A stretch of 64,000 nt of DNA, from contig NZ_JACJVI010000016.1 of assembly GCF_014237835.1 (NCBI RefSeq), positions 1 through 64,000 of the forward strand, written 5' to 3'. The notes beneath the pieces are model-generated. The model was not told the origin of the DNA, did not search any database, and saw nothing but the letters and a program-made list of their open reading frames with translations. This stretch comes from Rhizobium sp. AQ_MP. Lineage in GTDB: Bacteria; Pseudomonadota; Alphaproteobacteria; Rhizobiales; Rhizobiaceae. The translations under genes and the position numbers were made by a program. Positions 8,723 to 17,495 of this stretch are shown here, one piece after another. Every line of letters starts with the position of its first letter. The stretch's first letter is position 1.

Positions 8723-9864
8723 TTCCAGATGAACCTGTTGGCGATGACAAATTTCCAGACGGTGTCGATGGCGATACCGGCCAGTGTTGCGATGAAGACG
8801 ACGTGGATCAGGTTCTCGTAGGCAAGGGTAGCGGCGGACACGTTGGCCACGATGCCGACTGCGGAAACCGCCAGAAACTTGAAGTAGCCCGACAAGAGAC
8901 GCAGCCCGTGCAATCGCCTGTCCTGGAACGTCAAGAGATTGTTGAGGAGGAAATTGCTCGTCGCGGCAATCAGTGTCGCAATAGTCTGGGCAACGGCAAA
9001 GGAGGGGGTGGCCGCAAGAACCGAGTAGAGTACGGCAAAATGGACGAATACCCCGGATCCGCCGACAAAAAGGAAGGAGATGAGGCTCGCCGGTACGATG
9101 CCCCTCGTCATCTTGCTCATCAGGAAAGTCGCAAACTTCCAGAGAACATAGCTGTCCAGCTTTGAACTGCCGTGGAGGCGGGTTCCGAAATCGAAGAAAA
9201 CTTCCCCGTGGCGCAGGGTTTTGTCCGTGTAGAGGATGTCCAGGAGCAATTTGAAGCCGGGATCACCGAGGTCGGGCGCTAGTTTGAGGAAGCGGTCCCG
9301 GCGGATCAGGAAGAAGCCTGTGAGGGGATCGGAGAGTTTTCGTCCGATGACGAAGCTGCTGAGTGCATTGCCGATCTGCGAGAGTTTGCGACGAAGCGGC
9401 GATAGCCCTTCCAGGGCCTGGTCGTCTTCGAGCCGGCGGGCGGCGCTGACGATGTCGAGGCCATCGCGTTCCATGCGCTCGACCATTTCGATCAGCACTG
9501 CCGGATCGTGTTGTCCGTCTGCGTCCATGACGCAAAGCAGGTCCCCCTTGGCCGAGAGCATGCCCTGGATACTCGACTTGGCGAGGCCGCGATCAACGAA
9601 ACGGATGATGGGCCGTACTCGGGGTTCGGCGATCCCATATTCGAACGCTTTACGCGCCGTACCGTCGGCGGAATTGTCGTCGACAAACAGCAATTCCCAA
9701 TCGAAGTCGACCAGCGATGCCTTTACCCGCTCGGCGAAGGGCACGACGTTCGCGACCTCGTTATAGGTTGGTGCGATAATAGAAATTCGGTTAGACACCA
9801 CGGCTGGTCCTGCTGACGCTTCGGAAAACGGAGGCCTGCTGCAAGCCTCTCCGTGATTGGCCAT
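8719..9864 (-). CDS. GT2 polyprenyl-phosphate glycosyltransferase fused to a GtrA domain
   Basis: About 381 aa. Residues up to about 240 are a DPM1-like GT2 domain (ISIIAPTYNEVANV, LLFVDDNSADGTA, VMDADGQHDP). The C-terminal ~130 residues form a four-helix GtrA-like membrane domain (FLFVGGSGVFVHF, NFLLNNLLTFQDRR). It should load a nucleotide sugar onto polyprenyl phosphate for the adjacent GT39 enzyme. The longest reading starts at a TTG (9882). The ATG at 9864 is preferred, and a GTG further in, just before SNRISIIAP, is also possible. It is the first gene of the minus-strand glycan operon. Confidence 0.86.
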   Translation of the reverse strand: MANHGEACSRPPFSEASAGPAVVSNRISIIAPTYNEVANVVPFAERVKASLVDFDWELLFVDDNSADGTARKAFEYGIAEPRVRPIIRFVDRGLAKSSIQGMLSAKGDLLCVMDADGQHDPAVLIEMVERMERDGLDIVSAARRLEDDQALEGLSPLRRKLSQIGNALSSFVIGRKLSDPLTGFFLIRRDRFLKLAPDLGDPGFKLLLDILYTDKTLRHGEVFFDFGTRLHGSSKLDSYVLWKFATFLMSKMTRGIVPASLISFLFVGGSGVFVHFAVLYSVLAATPSFAVAQTIATLIAATSNFLLNNLLTFQDRRLHGLRLLSGYFKFLAVSAVGIVANVSAATLAYENLIHVVFIATLAGIAIDTVWKFVIANRFIWK

Positions 9865-10437
9865 GACCTGCAGCGGACGCAAACGCGAGTGTCAGCTTTT
9901 CGCCGCGAAGTCCTGACAACGAGACCATCTGTCTGTCCGTTAATTTTTCTCTGTTTCTGATCACGCGCGCTCGATCTATCGTACAGCCGTTCAGGCTGCA
10001 GTCCCCATATTCTCGTTGTCCGGTCGCTCGGTAGCATCTGAGCGCAAATGCGGCAACAGTCTGCGCTGACCAAGATCGGTCGTCATTTGCCGAACGGGTC
10101 GGCGATAGGAAAACGCCTCCAGTTCAGGCAACTGTCACTTGGTTTCTCGGGCAGGTTTCAATTTCAGAGGGAGCGCTGGATGTTTCCTCCGGTAACGCTT
10201 GGTCACCTGGCGGAAGTCCCACCCTTTCAAGAACTGGACGGCCGAACGACTGGGCTTGGGTCCAGTCGAACCAGTGCGGTTGGGTATGTGCCCCTCGGCA
10301 CACGTTACTGCCGCATCGGATGCTCGCCCAGGCCAATCATCGATCTTGCGACGGGACAGGCAAGTAAAACAGTTTCGATCATCTTGCGCCGCGCCAAAGG
10401 CCTCCTACATCACCGTCGTGACAGGAGAGCCGATCCT
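9865..10437. other. Intergenic region between divergent glycan locus and exoD
   Basis: About 570 bp with no gene supported. Short open frames exist on both strands, including an in-frame extension of exoD to 10048, but they lack a ribosome-binding site and family-like sequence. The stretch must hold the divergent promoters of the polysaccharide operon (leftward) and exoD (rightward). No RNA gene or clear operator was recognised. Confidence 0.5.
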
Positions 10438-11076
10438 ATGAATAGCTCCGCGCCGCAAGATAGCTCCGCCATGGAAGGCGGCGTGGCATCCAGACGCCTG
10501 GCCAAACTTCGTGCCCACGCGGCAGAAGCAGGATCTGTCAGCCTGGATGAACTGATGTCGGCGATGGGTCGCAGCAGCATCGCCTTCGCCATCCTGATAC
10601 TCTCCCTCCCCGCGCTAACACCGATCCCCGGCCCCTTCGGCCTGGTCTTTGGTTCCTGCCTCGCTATCGTTTCGCTGCAGATCATCGCGGGTTTCCGCCG
10701 CATCTGGCTGCCCGGATTTCTCGGTCGCCGACAGGTATCCGGCGGCACGATCGACATCATGGTCCGCTACACCGCCCCCCTCGTCTCTCGGATCGAGACC
10801 CTCTTGCGCAAGAACAGGATGCGGCAGTTTGCCGGCCCGAGAGCTCAGGCCTTCCTCGGGATTCCCGTCCTGCTTCTGGCAATTGCTGTCGCATTGCCCA
10901 TCCCCTTCGGCAACATGCTGCCCGTCGCGGCCCTTGTGATGATCGCTCTGGGTCTGATGGAGCGGGATGGCCTGGTCACGATTCTCGGCCTTGCAATGAG
11001 TGTCGTCGCATTGGGTGCCACGGGCGGTCTCGTCTATGCTGCAGCCTGGGGTCTCGGCTCCTTCGTCGGACCTTAA
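10438..11076 (+). CDS. exoD: ExoD-family exopolysaccharide synthesis protein
   Basis: A 212 aa membrane protein. After a polar N-terminus it has the ExoD pattern: SVSLDELMSAMGRSS, then ALTPIPGPFGLVFG, a basic loop, PIPFGNMLPVAALVMIALGLMERDG, and a final hydrophobic pair. ExoD was first described in Sinorhizobium as affecting exopolysaccharide production and alkali tolerance. Its biochemical role is not known. The start at 10438 has AGGAG about ten nt upstream. A longer frame to 10048 lacks similarity and is rejected. Confidence 0.88.
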   Translation: MNSSAPQDSSAMEGGVASRRLAKLRAHAAEAGSVSLDELMSAMGRSSIAFAILILSLPALTPIPGPFGLVFGSCLAIVSLQIIAGFRRIWLPGFLGRRQVSGGTIDIMVRYTAPLVSRIETLLRKNRMRQFAGPRAQAFLGIPVLLLAIAVALPIPFGNMLPVAALVMIALGLMERDGLVTILGLAMSVVALGATGGLVYAAAWGLGSFVGP

Positions 11077-11093
11077 AAAAAGTTTTGCCCGAG

Positions 11094-11120
11094 GGAATAG
11101 GACCAGAGGCGGCTTCGTAT
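11094..11120 (+). promoter_or_regulatory. Candidate ECF-type promoter of the sigma factor gene
   Basis: GGAAT at 11094-11098 and CGTAT at 11116-11120 are separated by 17 bp, resembling the GGAAC/CGT pattern of ECF-sigma promoters in alphaproteobacteria. The -10 box is only eight bases before the ATG at 11129, so a transcript would begin at or next to the start codon. This fits the absence of a Shine-Dalgarno sequence there. Autoregulation is usual for ECF sigma genes. Confidence 0.4.
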
Positions 11121-11128
11121 ACTAGGGC

Positions 11129-11674
11129 ATGACGACGACCTCGAACCCGTTCAATGTAATTGGCCAGCTCGCAGCTTTGCGACGCTATGCCCGTTCGCTC
11201 GTCAGAAATCCGGACGAGGCGGAAGATCTCGTTCATGATGCACTCGTTCGGGCGCTGGAGCGCAAATCGACGTTCCGAACCGGCGGCAGCATTCGCAATT
11301 GGCTGATGTCGATCCTGCACAACACGCATGTCGATCGCCTCCGCCACGACCGTGCAGTCAACCGCCGTCACGAAGCAGCGGCCGATCTGGCCGATGTTGT
11401 CGCGCCGGCCGGCCAGGAGCACTCTGTCCGGCTGTCCCAGGTTCGTGATGCGTTTCTGTCCTTGCCGGATGAGCAGCGCGAAGCGCTGCATCTCGTGGCC
11501 ATTGAGGAGCTTTCCTATCAGGAAGCCGCCGATGTCCTGAACGTTCCCGTCGGCACGTTGATGTCTCGTGTCTCCCGCGCCCGCGCCCGCCTGAGGGCGA
11601 TGGAAGGCGGCGAGGAGACGAGCGCCGTGCCCCACCTCAGAATCGTTGGAGGAAACCCCGATGACCAGCAATGA
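11129..11674 (+). CDS. ECF-family RNA polymerase sigma factor
   Basis: A 181 aa sigma-70 family protein with region 2 (ALRRYARSLVRNPDEAEDLVHDALVRAL, about residues 16-43) and region 4 (EALHLVAIEELSYQEAADVL then GTLMSRVSRARARLR, about 117-152). There is no region 1 or 3, as expected for ECF factors. It should direct RNA polymerase to a stress regulon and is held by the membrane anti-sigma factor whose gene starts inside its 3' end. No Shine-Dalgarno sequence is visible before the ATG. Leaderless translation from the promoter just upstream is possible. The inducing signal cannot be read here. Confidence 0.93.
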   Translation: MTTTSNPFNVIGQLAALRRYARSLVRNPDEAEDLVHDALVRALERKSTFRTGGSIRNWLMSILHNTHVDRLRHDRAVNRRHEAAADLADVVAPAGQEHSVRLSQVRDAFLSLPDEQREALHLVAIEELSYQEAADVLNVPVGTLMSRVSRARARLRAMEGGEETSAVPHLRIVGGNPDDQQ

Positions 11675-12434
11675 TCCCGTGATAGAGGCCGACCTGCACG
11701 CCTATGTCGATGACCAGCTGGATGTTGCCCGCCGCATCGAGGTAGAGGCCTACTTGTCCGAAAATCCGACGGTCGCGGCGAAAGTGATGGCGGATCTGCG
11801 GGTCCGTGACGAGCTGAGGCTGGCTCTGGCCGGCATGCCGTCCGTCATGCGCCAGGAAACACGGGAGGCCGCCCGCGCACTCGAAAGCGCCTTGAACCGC
11901 CCGCGCACCGTCGATGTGATGCGTCGCGCAGCCGCAGTCATTCTTCTGGTCGGCGCCGGATGGATCGCTCATGGATGGCTCGCCCCTGGCAGCATCGGCG
12001 AAGTGGTGGCCTCGGTCCCGCCGCCGCAGTTCGTCGAGGAAGCCATGCGCGCCCACCAGACGGCGGAACTACGTGAACAGATGCCGTCACAGACGGAAGT
12101 CAGCCGTTTCGACCCGGCCGAAATCCGCTCGGCAACGGCGATCGTTCTGCCGACCATGCCGGCGGAATGGTCGGTGCGCGACGCCCAGGTTTTCCCCTCC
12201 ACCTACGGCCCGAGTGTCGAGCTTGAGGTGGAGCCCCAATCCGGCGAGAGGCTGTCCCTCTTCGCCGTCCGGCCTGGCAACTTCTCGGTTCAGCAGGTTC
12301 TGCTGAAGCAGGAAGGCCAGACCAATGCAGCTTATTGGCAGATCGGCGAGGTTGCCTACGCGCTGATCTCCGAAACCGAAAACCCGGACAAGCTGGCCGA
12401 ACAGGCCCGCAAGCTTGCCCGGACCCTTTACTGA
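11661..12434 (+). CDS. Transmembrane anti-sigma factor
   Basis: About 257 aa. The N-terminal cytoplasmic part has the anti-sigma signature EADLHAYVDDQLDVARRIEVEAYL followed by PTVAAKVMADLRVRDELR. One membrane helix follows (AAAVILLVGAGWIAHGW, near residue 90) and then a periplasmic domain of about 150 residues ending in EQARKLARTLY. The His of the zinc anti-sigma domain is present but the usual Cys pair is not, so zinc binding is doubtful. The start at 11661 has GGAGGAAA ahead of it and overlaps the sigma gene by 14 nt. It is expected to sequester the ECF factor. Confidence 0.88.
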   Translation: MTSNDPVIEADLHAYVDDQLDVARRIEVEAYLSENPTVAAKVMADLRVRDELRLALAGMPSVMRQETREAARALESALNRPRTVDVMRRAAAVILLVGAGWIAHGWLAPGSIGEVVASVPPPQFVEEAMRAHQTAELREQMPSQTEVSRFDPAEIRSATAIVLPTMPAEWSVRDAQVFPSTYGPSVELEVEPQSGERLSLFAVRPGNFSVQQVLLKQEGQTNAAYWQIGEVAYALISETENPDKLAEQARKLARTLY

Positions 12435-12457
12435 TCCATTCAAGGAGGTAACTGACC

Positions 12458-13177
12458 ATGGATCCTATCCAGAACCGCTTCGGCTACGGCGCTCAGGCCC
12501 AGTCCGCGGCACTTTTCGATGAAGGTCTGCGCAAGCACATGCTGCGCGTCTACAACTACATGGGTCTCGGACTGGTCATCACCGGTATCGTCGCCTTTGT
12601 GGTCAGCCAGACGCCGGCGCTTTACGTCCCGATCTTCCAGACCCCGCTGAAGTGGGTCGTGATGCTGGCCCCGCTGGCATTCGTCTTCTTCTTCTCTTTC
12701 CGCATCCACGCGATGTCGGCCGCCACCGCACAGATGGCTTTCTGGGCCTTTGCTGCCGTGATGGGTCTGTCGCTGGCCTCGGTCTTCCTGGTCTTCACCG
12801 GAACCTCGATCGCCCGCACCTTCTTCATCACCGCGACCATGTTCGGCGCCATGAGCCTGTATGGCTACACGACCAAGCGTGACCTGTCGCAGTTCGGCTC
12901 GTTCCTGATGATGGGTCTGATCGGTGTGATCATTGCCTCGATCGTCAACATCTTCCTGGGCTCGAGCGCCCTGCAGTTCGCGATCTCGGTGATCGGCGTC
13001 TTCGTCTTTGTCGGCCTGACCGCCTGGGACACGCAGAACATCAAGGAACAGTATGCCGAAAACTACGACCAGGAGAGCCAGCAGAAGCTCGCCGTGTTCG
13101 GTGCCCTGTCGCTCTACCTGAACTTCGTCAATCTGTTCCAGCTGCTGCTGAGCCTGACCGGTCAGCGCGAAGAATAA
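12458..13177 (+). CDS. Bax inhibitor-1 / YccA family membrane protein
   Basis: A 239 aa protein with seven membrane segments and the BI-1 family ending WDTQNIKEQY and LNFVNLFQLLLSLTGQREE. Early residues (VYNYMGLGLVITGIVAFV) also fit. BI-1 proteins are pH-sensitive Ca2+ leak channels in the best-studied bacterial member; the physiological role in proteobacteria is unclear. A strong AAGGAGGT ribosome-binding site precedes the ATG. It follows the anti-sigma gene by 23 nt, so it may belong to the same transcript and be part of a membrane-stress response. A terminator follows at 13211. Confidence 0.93.
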   Translation: MDPIQNRFGYGAQAQSAALFDEGLRKHMLRVYNYMGLGLVITGIVAFVVSQTPALYVPIFQTPLKWVVMLAPLAFVFFFSFRIHAMSAATAQMAFWAFAAVMGLSLASVFLVFTGTSIARTFFITATMFGAMSLYGYTTKRDLSQFGSFLMMGLIGVIIASIVNIFLGSSALQFAISVIGVFVFVGLTAWDTQNIKEQYAENYDQESQQKLAVFGALSLYLNFVNLFQLLLSLTGQREE

Positions 13178-13210
13178 GATAAAACGCGTCGGGAGAACGC
13201 TTGAAAAGAG

Positions 13211-13238
13211 AACGCCCGGATCTTCACCCGGGCGTTTT
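13211..13238 (+). terminator. Rho-independent terminator after the BI-1 gene
   Basis: Arms AACGCCCGG (13211-13219) and CCGGGCGTT (13228-13236) form a 9 bp GC-rich stem with an 8 nt loop, followed by TTTTCC. It lies 34 nt after the BI-1 stop codon. An A-rich run before the stem gives weak termination potential on the other strand. Confidence 0.8.
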
Positions 13239-13334
13239 CCTTGCATGAGGCCCGAATTGACGCACGACTTTTGGCAATCGAACGATCAGGCGTTTTGTGC
13301 GTTGTAAGGGCGATCTCAAACTCACGGAGTCCCT

Positions 13335-13493
13335 ATGGACGTTCTACGCATACTGCTTGCCATCCTCCTCCCGCCGCTTGGCGTTTTTCTCCAGGTCGGC
13401 ATCGGCCTGCATTTCTGGCTGAATATCCTGCTGACGCTGTTCGGCTACATCCCCGGCATCATCCATGCCATCTGGGTCATCATCCGCAAGTAG
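13335..13493 (+). CDS. YqaE/Pmp3-family small membrane protein
   Basis: A 52 aa two-helix proteolipid. The sequence reads MDVLRILLAILLPPLGVFLQ, then GIGLHFWLNILLTLFGYIPG and IIHAIWVII. The motif LPPLGVFLQVG and the PG before the second hydrophobic stretch are diagnostic of the UPF0057/Pmp3 family. In yeast and plants these affect membrane potential and salt tolerance. Bacterial members are stress-linked but poorly understood. The stop is TAG at 13491. It stands alone after the BI-1 terminator. Confidence 0.85.
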   Translation: MDVLRILLAILLPPLGVFLQVGIGLHFWLNILLTLFGYIPGIIHAIWVIIRK

Positions 13494-13623
13494 CGCAAGA
13501 AGCAGATTGCTGCCGGTGAGGAACAGGCTTCCTCGATAGGCCCGCTAACGAGCCGAAATCATCTTAAGGCGCAGGGAAGCTCCGCGCGATCCCTCGTCGC
13601 CGCCTTTAACCGGTCTGCGTCTG

Positions 13624-13758
13624 TTAGAGCGTGACGATCAGGACAGCGAGGAAACCGATCGACAGGGTCGCCGCTGCAGTGGCGATCCGCTGCCTGCAAA
13701 GCTCGGTTGAGCGCCACGATTTGTCATGGTTCAAAAGCTTGGCAATCGCATCCGACAT
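13624..13758 (-). CDS. Small putative membrane protein, unrecognised
   Basis: A 44 aa product from the ATG at 13758, which has GGAG about seven nt upstream. A polar N-terminus (MSDAIAKLLNHDKSWRSTEL) is followed by a hydrophobic C-terminal helix (TAAATLSIGFLAVLIVTL), so it could be a single-pass tail-anchored protein. It lies between Pmp3 and the type I secretion operon. There is no family assignment and it could be a chance open frame. Confidence 0.42.
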   Translation of the reverse strand: MSDAIAKLLNHDKSWRSTELCRQRIATAAATLSIGFLAVLIVTL

Positions 13759-13932
13759 GGCAGTCTCCGACTGGGGAGGCCACTCATTGGCCCCGGCTGA
13801 TAGTGACACATTTTCGTCATAATCAGCGCGGGGTCAATAATCACGACTAGATTGGTATTCTAAAGATGCCGATAAATGAAAAACGGTTCGCTATCGCGCG
13901 CCTGCTTCGTGCATTCGGCATCCATGCCTCGT

Positions 13933-15237
13933 TCATTCCTCTCTGAATGCTCTCATCAGCTGGTCGGTAAATGGTTTTGCAAGGAATGAGATGACGGTGC
14001 GTTCCTCGGTCTCGATGTAGACTTCGACGGGCATGCCCGGTGTGAGCTTGGGGGCGAGGTCGCCGAGGTCATCGGGTGAGAACTCGACGCTTGTCTTGTA
14101 GAAGGGCAGGTTCGTTGCCTTGTCGACAACGGTCGCCGCAGGGATGACGTCGACCGTGCCAACGATCTCCGGTGTGGTCTGCCGGTTGAAGGCGGTGAAG
14201 CGCATGCGGGCTGTCTGACCGACAGAGATGCGGTCAATGTCGGTGGGGGCAACCTTCACATGCACGTTGAGATCGCTGTCCTTCGGGACGATTGCCATGA
14301 TCACCTGGCCAGGCGCAACCACGCCGCCGACGGTATGTGTCTGGAGATCGTAGATCGTACCGCTTTCAGGTGCCTTGACGACGGTGCGTTCCAGCCTGTG
14401 GGTGAGTTGCAGCGCGCGTTGTTCAAGCTCCGTCAGCTTCGCCTCAACGGAAACGATCTCCTTCTGCAGCTCCGTACGGCTGGTCTGATCCACCGACATC
14501 AGACGTACATTAAGCTCGCTGATCTGACCCTCGGCTTCGGCCACGCGGGCACGCAGATCCCCGATCGTGCCTTCGATACGAACCATTTGCCGGCGCAGGC
14601 CGCGCAACTCGGCAGCCTTGGCGAGCCCCTTCTGCACCAGCCCCTCCTGCACCGAAAGCTCCTCCGCGAGCAGCTCGTTCTCCGACAGGTTGGCCTTTTC
14701 CTGTTCATTCAGCCCATCGATCTGGTTGCGAAGCTGCGAGATCTGCATCTCGATCTGTCTTTTCTGGTTCGCCCGCATCTCGCGGTTCTCATCGAACAGC
14801 TTGATTTCCTCCCGCATCACGTCAGCTGCCAGATTGAGGCCGTCGAAAGACAAGCTGTCCTTGCCGTCACGCTCGGCGACGAGCCGGATCATCATCGCTT
14901 TCATCTGGGCGATCTGATATTGTGCGATCCCGAGTTCGAGCCCCACCTGCGTATCATCCAGGCGTAGCACCACGTCTCCCTTCTCGACCTGGGAACCGAC
15001 CTTTACCGGTATGTCGACGATCGTACCGCCATCGACGTGCTGCACCTGCTTGGTCTCGCCGGTCACCACCAGTTCGCCCTGCGAGATGACTGCGCCCGCC
15101 AATTTGGCTTGAGCAGCCCATCCCCCGATTCCGGCGGTCAGCAGAAGGGCCAGCGCGGTCGCCGCTACCATGCGCCCCTTGAGCCCTATGCCGGCAAGAG
15201 AGACCCGTGTTTCGCTGTCATTGGATCGCTGTGTCAT
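13933..15237 (-). CDS. Type I secretion membrane fusion protein (HlyD family)
   Basis: A 434 aa periplasmic adaptor. It has one N-terminal membrane helix (about residues 25-45) and a first lipoyl half-motif (VDGGTIVDIPVKVGSQVEKGDVVLRLDD). A long alpha-helical coiled-coil hairpin spans about residues 115-285. The second barrel half contains VKAPESGTIYDLQTHTVGGVV, and the protein ends in the C-terminal HlyD domain. This is the full layout of type I adaptors that join the inner-membrane ABC exporter to TolC. It is the last gene of the operon, 41 nt after the 736 aa RTX gene. No TolC gene is in the window. Confidence 0.92.
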   Translation of the reverse strand: MTQRSNDSETRVSLAGIGLKGRMVAATALALLLTAGIGGWAAQAKLAGAVISQGELVVTGETKQVQHVDGGTIVDIPVKVGSQVEKGDVVLRLDDTQVGLELGIAQYQIAQMKAMMIRLVAERDGKDSLSFDGLNLAADVMREEIKLFDENREMRANQKRQIEMQISQLRNQIDGLNEQEKANLSENELLAEELSVQEGLVQKGLAKAAELRGLRRQMVRIEGTIGDLRARVAEAEGQISELNVRLMSVDQTSRTELQKEIVSVEAKLTELEQRALQLTHRLERTVVKAPESGTIYDLQTHTVGGVVAPGQVIMAIVPKDSDLNVHVKVAPTDIDRISVGQTARMRFTAFNRQTTPEIVGTVDVIPAATVVDKATNLPFYKTSVEFSPDDLGDLAPKLTPGMPVEVYIETEERTVISFLAKPFTDQLMRAFREE

Positions 15238-15278
15238 GACGTGTTCCCCAAAACGCAGATTACAATTCTAGCCCGGCC

Positions 15279-17489
15279 TCAGGCGACCAATCCTTCGGCC
15301 TGACCGGGAAGGTGGAAAGCGGTCAAGATCAGGTCGTCTGCGTCCAGATCCTGCGCGCTGATGATGATGATCTCGTAGTCCTGATCACCGTCGATGTCGG
15401 TGACAAGCTGTAGGACTTGATGTTCTTGATCGTCATCATCGATCATTTTCTTGTAGAGCTTGACCAGGGTCTTGTGGTCGTCGCGATTGAGTTCGAGCGA
15501 GGTCTCGCCATCGTCGAAATAGAGCCGGCCGAGTTCCCGCTCGAGCTTCGACAGGTCGACCTTGTCGCCGACATCGAAGTCGCGGATCTGGTCGAAGCCT
15601 GCCCCGGAATTGCCGATCGAAGCGACCGACCCGAAGACGAAGGTGTCGTGGCCACCTTGGCCATAGAGAATGTTCACGGCAGAGTTGGCCGTGATCATGT
15701 CGTCGCCTGCGCCACCCACAGCATTCTCGATCGACGTCAGGTGGTCCTCGCCGATCTCCTCGCCGGACGCCCTGCCCGCCTGAAGATCGATGACGACGGC
15801 TGACGTGGCGAAGGAGGCGTCATAGGTATCCGAGCCCTCGCCGCCATGCACCACGTCATCGCCATCGTCGACGATCGCAGGCGAAATCGTCGTGCTCGAA
15901 GTCGTCGCGTCCGGAGCGGTCGTGTCGGGACCGGCGGCCGCAGCGATTTCAACCGGCGCGGCAGGCGCTGCGGGCAAGGCAGGCAGCTCACGCATTTGCA
16001 GCACCGGCTGCAGACCGGCCACATAGACGTCGTCGCCATCACTGCCGACGACCACATCAACGCCCGCGCCGCCCGAAAGCGTATCGTTCCCCGCACCGCC
16101 TTCCAGCACGTCGTCACCGGCATCGCCCGACAGCACGTCATGGCCCGCCTCTCCGAACAACCGGTCGTCGCCGTCGCCGCCCGAGAGGACGTCATTGCCC
16201 TCGCCGCCGATCAGGCTGTCGTCTCCGCCTTCGCCGAAGATCACATCGTCGCCGCCCTCGCCGAGCAGAACGTCATCGCCTTCGCCCCCGAAGATGCGGT
16301 CATTGCCGGCGCCGCCATGGATGACGTCGCGCCCGTCGCCGCCGATCAGAAGGTCATCCCCGGTGCCGCCGAGGATCAAATCATCGCTTTCCCGGCCATA
16401 GACGATGTCGTTACCGGCACCGGCATCGATCAGGTCCTTGCCCGGCGTGCCAAGAATCACGTCGTCGCCCTCTGTGCCGATGATTTCCTTGTCGGGATGA
16501 GCACGCAGATCGAGGAAGGCCTGCCCCTGAATCGAGGCCTTGCCATCGCCGATCGTGAAGGTCAGCGTGATCGTACCGGAAGCATCCCGTTCGGGCACAT
16601 AGATCCAGGCATCGCCGCCATAGGCGCGGATCTCGCCGGAGGTGGCACGAATGTCAGAAATCGACAGCCGGTCTCCGTCAGGATCCACGGCGGCACGAGC
16701 AAAATCCGCCCACATCAAAAGCATGGAAAGGTTGATGAAGCCGGCTCCGAGGTAGACCGGGCCGCGCGATACGGGCGCACGATTGGTATCGACCGGCGGG
16801 TTACCGGAAGATCCCCCATTCGTACCGCCCCCGTTCGAGGAGCCCGGGTTCGAGGATCCCGCGTTCGAAGCGCCATTTCCCGGCAATGCGCCGGCCGACG
16901 CATGGTCCTCACCCGGCCGACCACCGGCGGATGAACCACCGGAGGAGGAGCCATCTGCTGCGTTCGACGGCAGGCTGAAGACGGAGAACTTCGGCTTAGC
17001 CACGCTCGGCATGGCGAAGCGGAAATCATTGGCAGCCACGTCGATCGTGACACCCTGAGAGGGACGGCCTGCATACTCGCCGTCGAGCGCAAAGTCCTGT
17101 GCGTTGAAGCGGATCGACGAGTAAAGCCGCTTCTGCGGCTGCACCTGTTCCATCACGTCCTCGTAGCGCCGCTGGATCTCCTGCCAGAAGGCTGCGATAT
17201 CGATGCCGGCCTCCGGCTGATCTTCGAGGGGTGATGGCAGGCTGTCGTCCGGCGCTACCTTGGGCTTGTCATCCAGCGCAACCGTATTGGGTGCTGGATT
17301 GACGATATCGCGCAGCCGCCCAAGATAGGCGCCAAGCCCCATGGCCAACACGGCAAAGATGCCGGGCGACAACAGCGTTCTCTCTGCCTCATCACTCAGC
17401 GCAAACTTGCGCGCCGGCGCCTTGGCGGAAACAGCATCGCCGTGCCCGAGTTGGAGGGTCTCATCATGATCGGTAACGGAGGAACGCAT
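15279..17489 (-). CDS. RTX calcium-binding protein with possible N-terminal membrane anchor
   Basis: A 736 aa protein. Residues 1-38 are polar and about 40-57 form a hydrophobic helix (SPGIFAVLAMGLGAYLG). A low-complexity Ser/Gly/Asn-rich linker covers about 178-232, a cadherin-like beta domain about 240-330, and seventeen tandem RTX nonapeptides 338-490. A C-terminal domain of about 245 residues has DTFVFGSVA and DFDVGDKVDLSKLE, typical of C-terminal RTX secretion regions. It is encoded between the ABC and HlyD genes, six nt after the ABC stop. Possible roles are a surface anchor or partner for the secreted peroxidase, or a second substrate. A hydrophobic helix near the N-terminus is unusual for a type I substrate. 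The function is not known. Confidence 0.85.
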   Translation of the reverse strand: MRSSVTDHDETLQLGHGDAVSAKAPARKFALSDEAERTLLSPGIFAVLAMGLGAYLGRLRDIVNPAPNTVALDDKPKVAPDDSLPSPLEDQPEAGIDIAAFWQEIQRRYEDVMEQVQPQKRLYSSIRFNAQDFALDGEYAGRPSQGVTIDVAANDFRFAMPSVAKPKFSVFSLPSNAADGSSSGGSSAGGRPGEDHASAGALPGNGASNAGSSNPGSSNGGGTNGGSSGNPPVDTNRAPVSRGPVYLGAGFINLSMLLMWADFARAAVDPDGDRLSISDIRATSGEIRAYGGDAWIYVPERDASGTITLTFTIGDGKASIQGQAFLDLRAHPDKEIIGTEGDDVILGTPGKDLIDAGAGNDIVYGRESDDLILGGTGDDLLIGGDGRDVIHGGAGNDRIFGGEGDDVLLGEGGDDVIFGEGGDDSLIGGEGNDVLSGGDGDDRLFGEAGHDVLSGDAGDDVLEGGAGNDTLSGGAGVDVVVGSDGDDVYVAGLQPVLQMRELPALPAAPAAPVEIAAAAGPDTTAPDATTSSTTISPAIVDDGDDVVHGGEGSDTYDASFATSAVVIDLQAGRASGEEIGEDHLTSIENAVGGAGDDMITANSAVNILYGQGGHDTFVFGSVASIGNSGAGFDQIRDFDVGDKVDLSKLERELGRLYFDDGETSLELNRDDHKTLVKLYKKMIDDDDQEHQVLQLVTDIDGDQDYEIIIISAQDLDADDLILTAFHLPGQAEGLVA
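16020..16478 (-). repeat. Seventeen tandem RTX nonapeptide repeats
   Basis: Residues 338-490 of the 736 aa protein read as 17 uninterrupted copies of the Gly/Asp-rich nonapeptide, from GTEGDDVIL to GSDGDDVYV. Each pair of turns binds Ca2+ in a parallel beta roll, so the block should fold only after export into Ca2+-containing surroundings. The coding DNA is a 27 bp imperfect tandem repeat. Confidence 0.9.
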
Positions 17490-17495
17490 GATGAT

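Noticed and set aside
16020..16478. Regular 27 bp repeats that might be taken for a CRISPR or satellite array
   Set aside because: The period equals nine codons of the RTX motif inside an open frame. There are no identical repeats separated by unique spacers.
15846..16934. Plus-strand open frame of 362 codons opposite the RTX gene
   Set aside because: It is a shadow of the RTX repeats, rich in Val/Ala/Asp with no recognisable domain.
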